Origin: Enterobacter sp. EA-1
GTDB lineage: Bacteria > Pseudomonadota > Gammaproteobacteria > Enterobacterales > Enterobacteriaceae
Assembly (NCBI GenBank): GCA_002886105.1
Contig: CP025776.1
Coordinates: 2,418,001 to 2,482,000 of the forward strand
Length of the DNA stretch: 64,000 nt
Direction of reading: 5' to 3'
The position numbers and the translations under genes were made by a program. The notes under the pieces were generated by a model that made no database searches, was not told the origin of the DNA, and saw only the letters and a list, made by a program, of their open reading frames with translations. Shown here one piece after another: positions 10,021 to 20,452 of the stretch. Within the stretch, counting starts at the first letter, position 1; every line of letters begins with the position of its first letter.

Positions 10021-11632
10021 CATGACGCATCGACTTTCCATGCTGAGCTGCGCGCTCTGGCTGTGCGGTTTTTTCTTCTGTTTCACTGGCCGCAGATGTG
10101 CCGCCGGGAACGCAACTGGCGGCAAAACAGGAACTGGTTCGGCATATCAAAGATGAACCGGCAACGCTGGATCCCGCCAAAGCGGTCGGTCTGCCGGAAA
10201 TTCAGGTGATCCGCGATCTGTATGAAGGCACAGTTAACCAGAATGAGAAGGGCGAAATTGTTGCTGGCGTGGCGTCTAAATGGCAAAGCAGCGATAACCG
10301 CATCTGGACCTTCACCTTGCGTGATAATGCGAAGTGGTCAGACGGTACTCCCGTCACTGCGCAGGACTTTGTTTACAGTTGGCAGCGGCTTGTTGACCCG
10401 AAAACCACCTCGCCGTTCGCCGGTTTCGCCGCCCGCGGGGATTGCCAACGCAAAAAACGTCACCGACGGTAAAATGACGCCGGACCAGCTTGGCGTCAGT
10501 GCAGTGGATGCGCGCACCCTGCGGGTGCAACTGGATAAACCGCTGCCGTGGTTCCCCAGTTTAGCGGCCAGTTTCGCCTTCTACCCGGTACAGAAGGCCA
10601 ATGTTGAAAGCGGTGCGGATTGGACGCGTCCGGGTAATCTGGTGGGAATGGCGCGTATGTGCTGGTCGATCGTGTGGTCAATGAAAAACTGGTGCTCGAA
10701 CCGAATAAACAGTACTGGGATAATGGCAAAACGGTGATCCAGAAGGTGACCTTTGTGCCGATCAACCAGAGTCGGCCGCCACCAAACGCTATCTGGCGAA
10801 CGATATCGACATTACCGAGTCGTTTCCGAAAAACCTCTATCAAAAATTGCTAAAAGACATTCCGGGGCAGGTCTATACGCCGCCGCAGTTGGGCACGTAT
10901 TACTACGCGTTTAACGCAGAAAGGGCCAACCGCCGATGCCCGCGTACGTCTGGCGCTGAGTATGACCATTGATCGGCGCATCATGGCGGAAAAAGTTCTG
11001 GGTACCGGTGAAAAACCAGCCCCGGCGTTTTACACGGATGTGACCGGGTTTGAACCGCAACCGTCGCAAATCGAGCATATGAGCCGAGGCGGAACTTAAC
11101 GCACAGGCAAAACGCTGCTACAGGCGGCCGGATACGGGCCACAGCGTCCGTTGACACTCACCCTGCTGTATAACACTTCCGAAAACCACCAGAAAATCGC
11201 CATCGCGGTGGCATCAATGTGGAAAAAGAACCTTGGCGCAGAGGTGAAATTGCAGAATCAGGAATGGAAAACCTACATCGATAGCCGCAACAGCGGGAAT
11301 TTTGACGTGATCCGCGCATCATGGGTAGGGGACTACAATGAACCCTCTACCTTCCTCTCCGTGTTAACCTCCACCAGCAGCAGCAATATTGCGCGTTTCA
11401 ACGATGCGGGTTACGACAAAGTGCTTAACCCGGTGCGTCGCTGGAAACCAACGCCAAAGCGCGTAATGCGGATTATAACGAGGCTGAGCACATCATTGCG
11501 GAGAAAGCGCCGATTGCGCCAATCTATCAATACAGCAACGGGCGTTTGATCAAGCCGTGGCTTAAGGGCTATCCGATTAATAATCCGGAAGATGTTGCCT
11601 ATACGCGCACGATGTATTTGTTGAAACACTGA
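10021..11632 (+). CDS. mppA: MppA, periplasmic murein tripeptide-binding protein
   Basis: MppA is an OppA-like binding protein that delivers L-Ala-gamma-D-Glu-mDap to the Opp permease. The ATG opens a hydrophobic signal sequence. Matched blocks are AKQELVRHIKDEPATLDPAK, TFTLRDNAKWSDGTPVTAQD, FVYSWQRLVDPKTTSPFA, ITESFPKNLYQKLLKD, LTLLYNTSENHQKIAIAVAS and IKPWLKGYPINNPEDVAYTR. Corrected length is about 537 aa. At least seven indels occur, for example at 10431 (CCCGCGGGG where ALAG needs CCCTGG). With ycjG and mpaA it forms a functional set for uptake and breakdown of murein peptides. Confidence 0.93.
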
Positions 11633-11636
11633 CAAA

Positions 11637-11669
11637 AAATCCCCTTACATCACGGGAAGTAAGGGGAAA
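11637..11669 (+). terminator. Hairpin terminator after mppA
   Basis: TCCCCTTAC and GTAAGGGGA form a perfect 9-pair stem starting five bases after the mppA stop. The T-run is poor. Confidence 0.6.
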
Positions 11670-11794
11670 CTCGATGATGGAATGGTTCCTGTCTAAGCAG
11701 GAGTACATTAATTTTACTTAAGGAATGTGAAGGCACAATGGAGGAAATAAGGAGACAATATCGTTACAATCTGCGATCTGCTTGTTCCTTCAGT

Positions 11795-11829
11795 AAAAAA
11801 AAGCCCGCTACATTGAGCGGGCAAAAAAT
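11795..11829. terminator. Rho-independent bidirectional terminator
   Basis: AAAAAAAA precedes GCCCGCT-ACATTG-AGCGGGC, which is followed by AAAAAA. The T-run is on the minus strand, so it best terminates leftward transcription. Confidence 0.65.
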
Positions 11830-11855
11830 ACTGGAAGCAATGTGAGCAATGTCGT

Positions 11856-11891
11856 ACCAAATACCCGACTGATTCACTCCAGGTATTTGGT
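11856..11891. repeat. Perfect 10-bp inverted repeat
   Basis: ACCAAATACC and GGTATTTGGT are perfect arms around 16 bases. The function is not clear; it could be a dimeric operator or the stem of an unrecognised small RNA. Confidence 0.6.
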
Positions 11892-12069
11892 GTTGAGAAA
11901 GATAATCTTTATCATTTGATACTGCAACCCCTTTTTTCGTGTGGATGACGGTTTGCCCGCTTCCTGCCGTCTCTTTGCTGATGTAAAGCCACCGCCTTTA
12001 CGATTTTGGTCAAAAACAAGCATACAATTGTGCTATAGTGGTGAGGTTTTCATCACCTACGAGGACATT

Positions 12070-12263
12070 ATGGAGAGTGAATTAGACCCGACCCAACTGG
12101 CTATCGAGTATCTGCGTCGCGACAAAAGCGCATTGACCCCGGCTGAGTACTTAAAAAACTCAAACAGCTCAGGCTGGAGTTCGAGGATTTGCTTACGCTA
12201 TCGCACACGGAACTGAAAGAAGAGATCGATTTTGCCCTCGCGGCTGGGTATCCACTAATTTAA
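12070..12263 (+). CDS. Small conserved protein, YdiH-like
   Basis: This is a 64-residue acidic helical protein. It reads MESELDPTQLAIEYLRRDKS, then ALTPAEYLKKLKQLRLEFED, then LLTLSHTELKEEIDFALAAG, ending YPLI. The DPTQLAIE(F/Y)LRRD start is what I recall for E. coli YdiH, whose function is unknown. One A is missing in the A-run at about 12155; adding it restores the frame to the stop. A GAGG site lies upstream of the ATG, and a terminator follows. Confidence 0.72.
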
Positions 12264-12290
12264 CGCAAGACTGTCATTCAGCGAAAAGAT

Positions 12291-12317
12291 GCGCCCGCAG
12301 AACGGGCGCTTTTATTT
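12291..12317 (+). terminator. Rho-independent terminator after the ydiH-like gene
   Basis: GCGCCCG-CAGAA-CGGGCGC is followed by TTTTATTTT. It lies just beyond the 3' end of the convergent dgcM gene. Confidence 0.85.
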
Positions 12318-12326
12318 TGCCTGCGT

Positions 12327-13551
12327 TCAGGCGGCAAGCACTGGTTGCGGCCATTATTCTTCGCGCGGTACAGCGCTTCATCCACCCGTTTAAACAGCGT
12401 ATCCGGGGTTTTCATTTGGCAGATGGCGGGCAACGCCAATGCTGACGGTGAAACCCGGCAGACCCGGCATGGTGATGCTGGCAACAGCCTGACGTACCGC
12501 TTCCGCTACCTCTAATGCGGCATCAATGGACGTGTGGGGCAGTAAAAGCAGAAACTCCTCGCCGCCCCAACGAAACACATGATCCCCGCTACGGCAGGTC
12601 GCTTCAAGGGTACGCGCCAGCGCGATCAACACCTCGTCGCCACGCTGATGGCCGAACTGGTCGTTGATATGTTTAAAGTGATCGGTATCCACCAGCAATA
12701 ACGAGAAATCCGGCGAGTCAGGCTGGCTTTGTTCCGCGAAGTGGTAAAACTGCCGCCGATTGAGCAGACCGGTCAGCGCATCCCGGTGCGCTGCGTATTC
12801 CAGCTCCTGCTCAAGGCGTTTTTGCTCAGTAATATCATGAATGATGCACAGCATCAGCCGCTCGCCGTAAATCTCAATCGGCCCGGCGTAGGTCTGAACG
12901 TGCCGCGTGGAGCCATCTGCAAGCTGGTGGATAAAATTTAACGGCTTATGCCCGCCCGGTAGCCGGGAGATTTCCGACATAATCGGCAAAACGCTACGCC
13001 CAAGGGTATTGATTTCCCAGTGTGTTTCTGGCACATCGCTTCGCGATCGTAGCCATAAAAATGGAGCGCAGCGAGGATTGGCATCAACGATTCTGCCATC
13101 GCGGGCCGTATCGATAAGCAGCATGGGTGCGGAAGTCGTATAAAAGAAGCGGGCGTAAAAACCTTGTTTACGTGGTTGATAAGCCGCCGCACGGCTGGTT
13201 TTAGGGATCGTGGGCGTCAGACCGTAAATCCCTTCGAAGATCAGGACGCTGCCAACATCATCCAGTTCACGCAGTGAGGCCCGGCAACTGAGGCTGGTCT
13301 CTTCTGAGACCGGGCCGATGCTCCAGATCTCGACCACCTCATCCTCCGGTTTTGCAAACCGGGCAGATACATTGACAGGCTGTGTTGCGCATAGGCCGAG
13401 TAGGTACCATTGCGCATTTCACTGAGTGTGCGGCCCGCCGCCAGCTTTTTTCGCCTTTTTATTGGCAAACAGCAACGCTTCCGTATCGGGGATAATCACC
13501 CACACCGGGGTGTCAAGAATATCCAGGGCTTCCAGGGTGATGTTTCAGCAT
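12327..13551 (-). CDS. dgcM: DgcM (YdaM), diguanylate cyclase with PAS domains
   Basis: DgcM makes cyclic-di-GMP and in E. coli acts in the csgD/curli pathway together with MlrA. N-terminal PAS-like regions include ALDILDTPVWVIIPDTE and YARFFYTTSAPMLLIDTARD; the PAS/PAC end is VQTYAGPIEIYGERLMLCII. The cyclase domain has ALTGLLNRRQFYH, LLLVDTDHFKHINDQFGH and the active-site FRWGGEEFLLLL. The start follows removal of one extra A, giving MLNITLEALDIL. The stop is placed after NQVLAA, which requires restoring a G at 12341 (CCAGTG, expected CCAGG). Corrected length is about 408 aa. Other indels lie near 13030, 13200 and 13370. Confidence 0.92.
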
Positions 13552-13647
13552 CGCTACTCCCCGTATTGCACACGTTGCCAGCTTGCAACAGGTATATCAT
13601 CGCGGCAATGTTATTACTTCATTGCAACATACCTGAAAAATAAGATG

Positions 13648-15783
13648 TTATGCAGGTTTTTTTGTGACGACTCTGAACATTCCAGTGATAAAGCAAACGT
13701 TTTCTGATGGAGCAGCGCTGAGGATTTTTTCAACGGGTAAGGGGCGGGCAAAGAGAAAACCCTGCATGTACGAGCATCCCGGGGTGGGTCAGTAGCGCAT
13801 GTTGTTCCTGTGTTTCAATGCCTTCCGCGACCACGTGCATATTCATGGAGTGGGCGATATCGATAATAGTCGAGACGATTTTGACATTCCGGCTGTTATC
13901 GCGAATGTCTTTCACAAAACTTTTATCGATTTTCAGCTCCGTTGCGGGGAGTTTTTTCAGCATCAGCATATTGGAATAACCGGTACCAAAATCGTCAATG
14001 GCCACGGTGATCCCCAGTTGTGAAAACTGGTTCAATAACTTCACGCTACGATCGATATTTTTAAGCGCCGTGTTTTCCGTCACTTCCAGCGTTAACTGCG
14101 TCGGGTTGATATGATAACGCGCCAGTGAATCAGTAATCAGATCGTAAATGTCGTGCTGTTCAAACTGGAGTGGGAGAGAGGTTGATTGCCAGCTTAAGCT
14201 GCGTGAAACCCTGATTGTTCCAGTGGTGCAACTGGCGACAGGCGGCATCGATGATCCAGTGGCCAACGGAAACAATTAATCCGGTTTTTTCCAGCAGCGG
14301 CAAAACACGCCCGGCAGTAAAATTCCATGCTGCGGGTGACGCCAGCGCAGCAGCGCTTCGAAACCGCACAGCGTATGGCCCGGAGCGGTGTATTGCGGTT
14401 GATACCAGAGTTCAAACTGATTTCGCGACAGCGCCTGCGACAGATCCTGTAAAAGAGGGGGGCTTCGGCGGTTTTTTGCGCCATCGCCGTGTGATAAACC
14501 GCCCAACCGTTACGTCCCTCCTGCTTAACACTGTACATCGCCGTGTCGGCTTTTAATTTCAGTTCATGCGCCGTTTCACCGTGTTCGGGAAAGTAGCTCA
14601 CGCCAGCGCTGAGCGAGACATTAATGACATGGCTCAGTTCATAGAAAGGATGCTGGATTGTCGTCACCATACGGCGTATCAGCGTTTCAACCTCTGCTTC
14701 GCTGGTGTCAGGCACCAGCAGGTGAATTCGTCGCCGCCAAGGCGCGCCAGCGACATTTTTTGACTCCAGGCAGGCGGAAAGCCGCGTGGCAACGGCCACT
14801 AACAACCGATCGCCAATGTGGTGCCCCCGGTGCATCATTCACCAGTTTAAAACGATCCAGATCCATATAAATCAGGGCAAAAGTAGTCTGTTCTTCTTTT
14901 GCGCGGTTAAGGCAGTTCTCCAGCAGAATATCGAGCTGAATACGGTTCGCCAGCCCGGTCAGTGCGTCGTAATACGCCTGTTTTTCCAGTTGTTGATTCA
15001 GCTGGCGCAAACTGTTGGTCAGGCGGGATGTGCGCAGCTGAGAGTCAATCATGGAGATAAACAGCATGATGCCGAAGATCACCAACGTCGTGGTAGCAAC
15101 CCACAGCGATAAACCCAGCTCACCCACGCCTGCGCTCATCAGGTGCAGCGCATGACCACGCACAATGATTCCGGTTCCATCGTTACTGAATGTCGCGCCA
15201 CTCATACCGGTGTAATGCACGGCGCAAATCGACATGCCCATAACAAACGCGGCGAAAACACGGTTGATAAAGACACTGTGCGTATTTTGCCACAGGCTGA
15301 AAGCCAGCCACAATGCAGCGCCTGCGCTGAAAAAAGCGATAACGATGGAGAGCAGGACGCGTGCAATATTCCAGTAAATCGTCACAAAACCCATCATTGC
15401 GGCCATACCGAGGTAGTGCATCGCCACGATGCCCGTGCTCAGAAGCAGCGTGGCAAGCAGTAGATGTTTTTTGGGATTGCTACTGACTGAAATATTGATG
15501 GCCAGCGTCGCCGCCAGTAAAGCAATCAGGAAAGAGAGAAGGGTTAACGGCAGGTCGTAATGCATCATCATGGGGATTTTCATCGCCAGCATCCCGACGA
15601 AATGCATCGACCAGATGCCCATGCCCAGCGTGGCGCCGCCAGCAATACGCCAGAATAGGGCAATCCGCGGCTCAGATGACATGACTTTCCCGGCGCTATC
15701 CAATGCAACAAAAGACGCAATGAACGCCACTAAAAAAAGAGATGCCGATCAATATGGGGGTCCCACGAAACATAGAGCATCAT
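13648..15783 (-). CDS. MHYT-GGDEF-EAL membrane protein (cyclic-di-GMP turnover)
   Basis: The N-terminus is an MHYT sensor with about seven membrane helices and the conserved SMHFVGMLAM, AMHYLGMAAM and AVHYTGMSGAT motifs, thought to bind copper and sense diatomic gases. A GGDEF domain follows (ALTGLANRIQLD; LIYMDLDRFKLVND; ARLGGDEF at about 14724), then an EAL domain (FELWYQPQY; CGFEALLRWRHPQHG; VAIDDFGTGYSNMLMLKKLP). Both active-site motifs are kept, so cyclase and phosphodiesterase activity are possible. Start and end come from joining frames across indels, including a T-run near 15735, 14825, 14700, 14290 and 13770. Length is about 711 aa. The layout recalls Pseudomonas NbdA/MucR. It lies tandem with dgcM. 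Confidence 0.88.
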
Positions 15784-16239
15784 GCAATCCACACGGACAA
15801 AAGTTGTTAACTAATCCCGGCACTAATTTTAGCAGCTAACCTGATGAAATTAATGGTCACGCTCGCTGTATTATTGCAGGTGCGAATTAACTAATTCTGC
15901 AAGTTACTTTATTAATCGGCTGGAAGGAAAATAACATTAAATAAAATGAACGGTTTAAGCATTATTTAAATGCATTCAAATGTACTACGCCGGAAAAAAT
16001 GAGCGCCGGGGGTGGCTAATTCTATATGATATATTTTAGTTTCAGCGCAGGTGTTTTCAGCGCAATCCAATGCGTACCACTGGTTTCTGGTGCTGCTTCA
16101 GGTTTATTGTGCTGGATTAGCTTAAATCACGGCAATTAAAGGGTGAACATCTTGCTGCGTCAATTTCGCCGTGTAAAAGTGGAATACGGATGCTATAAGG
16201 ATCATAACCCCTCCCCGCGGTGTTTTCGTTGGTGTCATT
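15784..16239. other. AT-rich intergenic region upstream of the chemoreceptor gene
   Basis: No gene was found on either strand. It must hold the promoters of the two divergent genes. I looked for a flagellar sigma-28 promoter (TAAA-N15-GCCGATAA) for the chemoreceptor and saw no clear match. Confidence 0.5.
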
Positions 16240-17422
16240 ATGTTAAAGAATATTAGTGTAAGAACATTTATTATTTTATTCATGATTGTCACTTTCATAA
16301 TTATTGAAATGTTAGTGATCGTTATCGCAAAAAATAGCGTGTTGTTTGTTGCTACCAGCGTCGTTTCACTCACTTCACGGGGTTATTGTGGCTATATATG
16401 ACATATTATTTAGTCACGCCAATTAACACCGTTAAGAAAAGCATTGAAGAGGTAACCTCCGGAAATCTCTCCATTGTTATTCCGGAGTTCGGTAATAACT
16501 GCGCCGGACGACTGATTCCCGGTATCAACAGTCTGGCCCGCAGTATTGCGGCACTGGTCAAAGAAATTCGTGCATCTTCAGATTCCGCGTTGGAGCTGTC
16601 GGCACAGCTGGCCGATCGTAGCGAAGAGCTTTCCGTGAAGACCGAACAACAATCTGCCTCTCTGGTGCAAACGGCTTCCAGCATGGAAGAGATGGCGTCA
16701 AGCACCAAAAATAACGCCGACAATACCCGGCTGGCCAGTAGCCGGGCAAAAGAGGCCAGTGCAAGCGCCCTGAAAGGCGGGACGTTAATGGGCCAGTGGC
16801 GCAGAATATGCAATCCATTACCGACTGCGCCGACCAGATGACGGAAATCATCTCCCTTATTGACGGCATTGCCTTCCAGACCAATATCCCGGCGTTGAAC
16901 GCAGCGGTCGAGGCCGCGCGGGCTGGCGATCATGGTAAAGGTTTCTCGGTGGTGGCAGAGGAAGTTCGCAATCTGGCACATCGCAGCGCCGAAGCTGCGA
17001 AAAACATCAAGACGCTGATCGCCGTAACGACCAACAACGTGACGCAAGGGGGCTGCGGTTGTGGGTGAAGCCGAGCAGAACATGCATGATATTGTTTCCC
17101 GGGGCCAGCGTGGTCAGTAAATTAATGGATGAGATTGCCGTTACCACCCCTGCAACAAGAGAAAGGCATTTCACAAATTACGCTGGCGCTGGCTGAACTG
17201 GAACAGGTCACGCAGAGTAACGTGACAATGGTGGATGAGCTGGCAGGCTCTTCCGATGTCCTGAAACATCAGGTTGAGGAGTTACAGCACCGTACCGGTA
17301 AGTTCCGCCTTGAGGCGGGAGGGCGCACTGTGGCGACGCCTACGGCGGATACGCGGCTTGCTCCGGCACCGGCTGCTGTGCCCGCGGTGGGTAATCAGGA
17401 AAATTTCTGGCACTCGTTCTGA
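16240..17422 (+). CDS. Methyl-accepting chemotaxis protein with little or no periplasmic domain
   Basis: This is a chemoreceptor that signals to CheA/CheW. The ATG opens a membrane helix ([20 protein letters not shown]). A second membrane segment (WLYMTYYLV) follows after only about 25 residues, with a frame break near 16380. Then come a HAMP start ([19 protein letters not shown]), methylation helices ([20 protein letters not shown]) and the signalling tip ([20 protein letters not shown]). The usual ligand-binding loop of about 150 residues is missing. The last five residues are FWHSF, fitting the xWxxF tether for CheR/CheB. The tip has Pro where Leu is normal, at a likely Dcm-site miscall. 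Other indels lie near 16785, 17050 and 17125. Confidence 0.88.
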
Positions 17423-17441
17423 AACTGCGTGCTGTCAGACT

Positions 17442-17468
17442 GGCCCGGTTCACCGGGTCTTTTTTATT
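17442..17468 (+). terminator. Rho-independent terminator after the chemoreceptor gene
   Basis: GGCCCGG-TTCA-CCGGGTC is followed by TTTTTTATTTT. Confidence 0.85.
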
Positions 17469-17565
17469 TTGTGCAAAAATTTGTTAACAAATTCAGCGTG
17501 ATGATTGCTTAACGCTTCCATACGGCTAGACTGACAAACAACACCATGTTGATTGTGGAGGCGCT

Positions 17566-18550
<985 letters not shown>

Positions 18551-18596
18551 AATTTAACGTTTTTAACAAAAATTGAACATAAAAACGCCATGTAAC

Positions 18597-18609
18597 TTGC
18601 GCCAGTCAA
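18597..18609 (+). promoter_or_regulatory. FNR-like box upstream of fnrS (one base short)
   Basis: TTG-N7-CAA is one base short of the FNR pattern TTG-N8-CAA (TTGAT-N4-ATCAA). The interior reads CCAGT; restoring CCAGG, a Dcm site, gives the correct 14-bp spacing. It lies about 43 bp upstream of the FnrS start, the right distance for FNR activation. Confidence 0.5.
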
Positions 18610-18645
18610 TATATGACATACCTGTTCCAGGGCAATATTTCTCTC

Positions 18646-18763
18646 GCAGGTGAATGCAACGTCAAGCGATGGGCGTTGCGCTCCATATTGTCTTACTTCC
18701 TTTTGAATTACTGCATAGCACAATTGATTCGTACGACGCCGACTTAATGAGTCGGCTTTTTTT
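18646..18763 (+). ncRNA. fnrS: FnrS, FNR-activated small regulatory RNA
   Basis: The sequence from GCAGGTGAATGCAACGTCAA through GGGCGTTGCGCTCCATATTG to the terminal hairpin GCCGACT-TAATG-AGTCGGC plus TTTTTTT is nearly identical to E. coli FnrS as I remember it. Its position between zntB and dbpA is also the E. coli one. FnrS is an Hfq-dependent RNA made under anaerobic conditions that represses mRNAs of aerobic metabolism (such as sodB and maeA in E. coli). The terminator occupies 18739-18763. Confidence 0.95.
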
Positions 18764-18821
18764 GCCTCCGCGCCATGAGCTTCTACCTTTAAGGTGTTAT
18801 CTGTCCTTTATGGAGGCCAAT

Positions 18822-18971
18822 ATGTCGCATCTTACCTTAGTGAATCCCGCGGACTCCTTGCCCACCGATCCGATTCCGGTCGACCCGGTGCCGGTTCCCG
18901 ATCCGATCCCGCGTCCGCAGCCGTTGCCAGACCCGCCGCCGGATGAAGAACCGATTAAGTTGTCGCGTTAA
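18822..18971 (+). CDS. Small proline-rich protein, unrecognised
   Basis: This 49-residue open frame starts MSHLTLVNPADSLPTDPIPV and runs through short DP(I/V)P repeats to a highly acidic PPPDEEPIKLSR tail. Roughly a third of residues are proline. A strong ribosome site (TGGAGG, 6 bp before ATG) makes translation likely, and the frame is unbroken. I do not recognise the family. It lies between the FnrS terminator and dbpA, which starts 62 bp after it, so the two could be cotranscribed. Confidence 0.6.
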   Translation: MSHLTLVNPADSLPTDPIPVDPVPVPDPIPRPQPLPDPPPDEEPIKLSR

Positions 18972-19032
18972 GCGGGCAGATCTGAGAGGATACGCGCCTG
19001 CTGAACGTAAGCCTTTACCACGAGAATATACT

Positions 19033-20409
19033 GTGACCGCTTTTTCAACGTTGAATACTCTGCCCGCAGCCCAGATCGATAATCTTACCGAACTGGGCTA
19101 TCTCACCATGACACCGGTACAGGCCGCCGCGCTGCCTGCCATTCTCGCCGGAAAAGATGTGCGCGTGCAGGCAAAACCGGAAGCGGTAAAACAGCGGCGT
19201 TCGGCCCGGGTCTGTTACAGCATATTGACGCCAGCCGCTTTCAGACGCAGTCACTGATCCTTTGCCCGACGCGTGAACTGGCCGATCAGGTCGCTAGCGA
19301 ACTGCGCCGTCTGGCGCGATTTATGCCGAATATTAAAGTGCTTACACTGTGCGGCGGGCAACCTTTTGGCGCACAGCGTGATTCGCTGCAGCATGCGCCG
19401 CACATTATCGTCGCCACGCCCGGTCGTCTGCTGGATCACCTGCAAAAAACACCGTGTCGCTGGATAACCTGCAAACGCTGGTGATGGACGAAGCCGACCG
19501 TATGCTGGATATGGGGTTCAGCGACGCCATTGATGAGGTGATCCGCTTTGCGCCGGCCACGCGTCAAACCCTGTTGTTTTCCGCCACCGGCCGGGAAGCG
19601 ATTGCGGCGATCAGCGGCCGTGTACAGCGCGATCCTCAGACAATCGAAATCGACACTGTCGATGCGTTACCTGCGGTGGAACAGCAATTCTTTGAAGTCT
19701 CGTCAGGGCAAAATTGGTCTGTTGCAAAACTGCTCAGCGAGCATCAACCCGCATCCTGCGTGGTGTTCTGCAACACCAAAAAAAGATTGCCGAGGAGGTG
19801 TGTGATGCGCTGAATGCCGCAGGTCAGGATGCTCTGGCACTGCATGGCGATCTGGAACAGCGCGACCGCGACCAGACGCTGGTACGTTTTGCCGAATGGC
19901 AGCGCCCGCGTGCTGGTCGCCACCGATGTGGCGGCACGTGGCCCTCGGACATTAAATCGCTTGAGCTGGTGGTCAACTATGAACTGGCGTGGGAGCCGGA
20001 AGTCCATGTTCACCGCATCGGGCGTACTGCGCGTGCGGGAAACAGCGGTCTTGCCATCAGCTTATGCGCGCCGGAAGAGGCGCAGCGCGCCAACATTCTC
20101 AGTGAAATGCTGCAACTGAAGCTGAACTGGCTTACGGCTCCATCAAACGTCAGGATCGCGCCACTGGAAGCGGAGATGGCGACGCTGTGCATTGACGGCG
20201 GTAAGAAAGCCAAAATGCGTCCGGGGGGATGTGCTCGGTGCGCTGACCGGGGATATGGGGTTAAACGGCGAGGATATCGGCAAAATTACCGTTCACCCGG
20301 CTCACGTTTACGTCGCGGTACGCCAGAGCGTGGCGCGCCGGTGCATGGGAAACAGTTGCAGAACGGGAAAATCAAAGGCAAGGCCTGTCGTGTACGGTTA
20401 CTGAAATAA
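19033..20409 (+). CDS. dbpA: DbpA, DEAD-box RNA helicase for 23S rRNA maturation
   Basis: DbpA is an ATP-dependent RNA helicase specific for hairpin 92 of 23S rRNA, acting in late 50S assembly. The GTG start gives MTAFSTLNTLPAAQIDNLTE. Motifs are Q-motif TPVQAAALPAI, Walker A TGSGKTAAFG (readable only after adding one A near 19175), PTRELADQV, VMDEADRMLDMG (DEAD), SATGREA region, RVLVATDVAARG and HRIGRTARAGNSG. The C-terminal RNA-binding domain ends KIKGKACRVRLLK. Corrected length is about 457 aa. Indels lie near 19175, 19450, 19700, 19785, 19905, 19940 and 20225. One FGPGLL block shows the same Leu to Pro change at an expected CCTGG. Confidence 0.94.
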
Positions 20410-20416
20410 ACCGGAA

Positions 20417-20446
20417 AGCCTCTCTGACCGACAAATCAGAGAGGCC
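20417..20446. terminator. Hairpin between convergent dbpA and ttcA
   Basis: GCCTCTCTGA and TCAGAGAGGC form a perfect 10-pair stem. There is no long T-run on either side. Confidence 0.6.
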
Positions 20447-20452
20447 GGATGA

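Larger units (their letters stand above)
11633..12069. other. Intergenic region with several hairpins
   Basis: No convincing gene is seen. Three hairpins are present (listed separately), followed by GATAATCTTTATCATTTGA at 11901-11919, which matches 13 of 19 positions of the Fur consensus. In E. coli this interval carries ynaI, uspE, fnr, ogt and the abg genes, all absent here. A 35-codon open frame at 11739 runs through a terminator and is probably chance. Confidence 0.5.

Noticed and set aside
11739-11849. 35-codon open frame MEEIRRQYRYN in the gap after mppA
   Set aside because: It reads straight through a terminator hairpin and its A-runs; conservation unknown, so treated as chance.
15143-15463. 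Open frame on the plus strand antisense to the MHYT domain
   Set aside because: No ribosome site and biased composition; it is the mirror of a conserved membrane-protein coding region.
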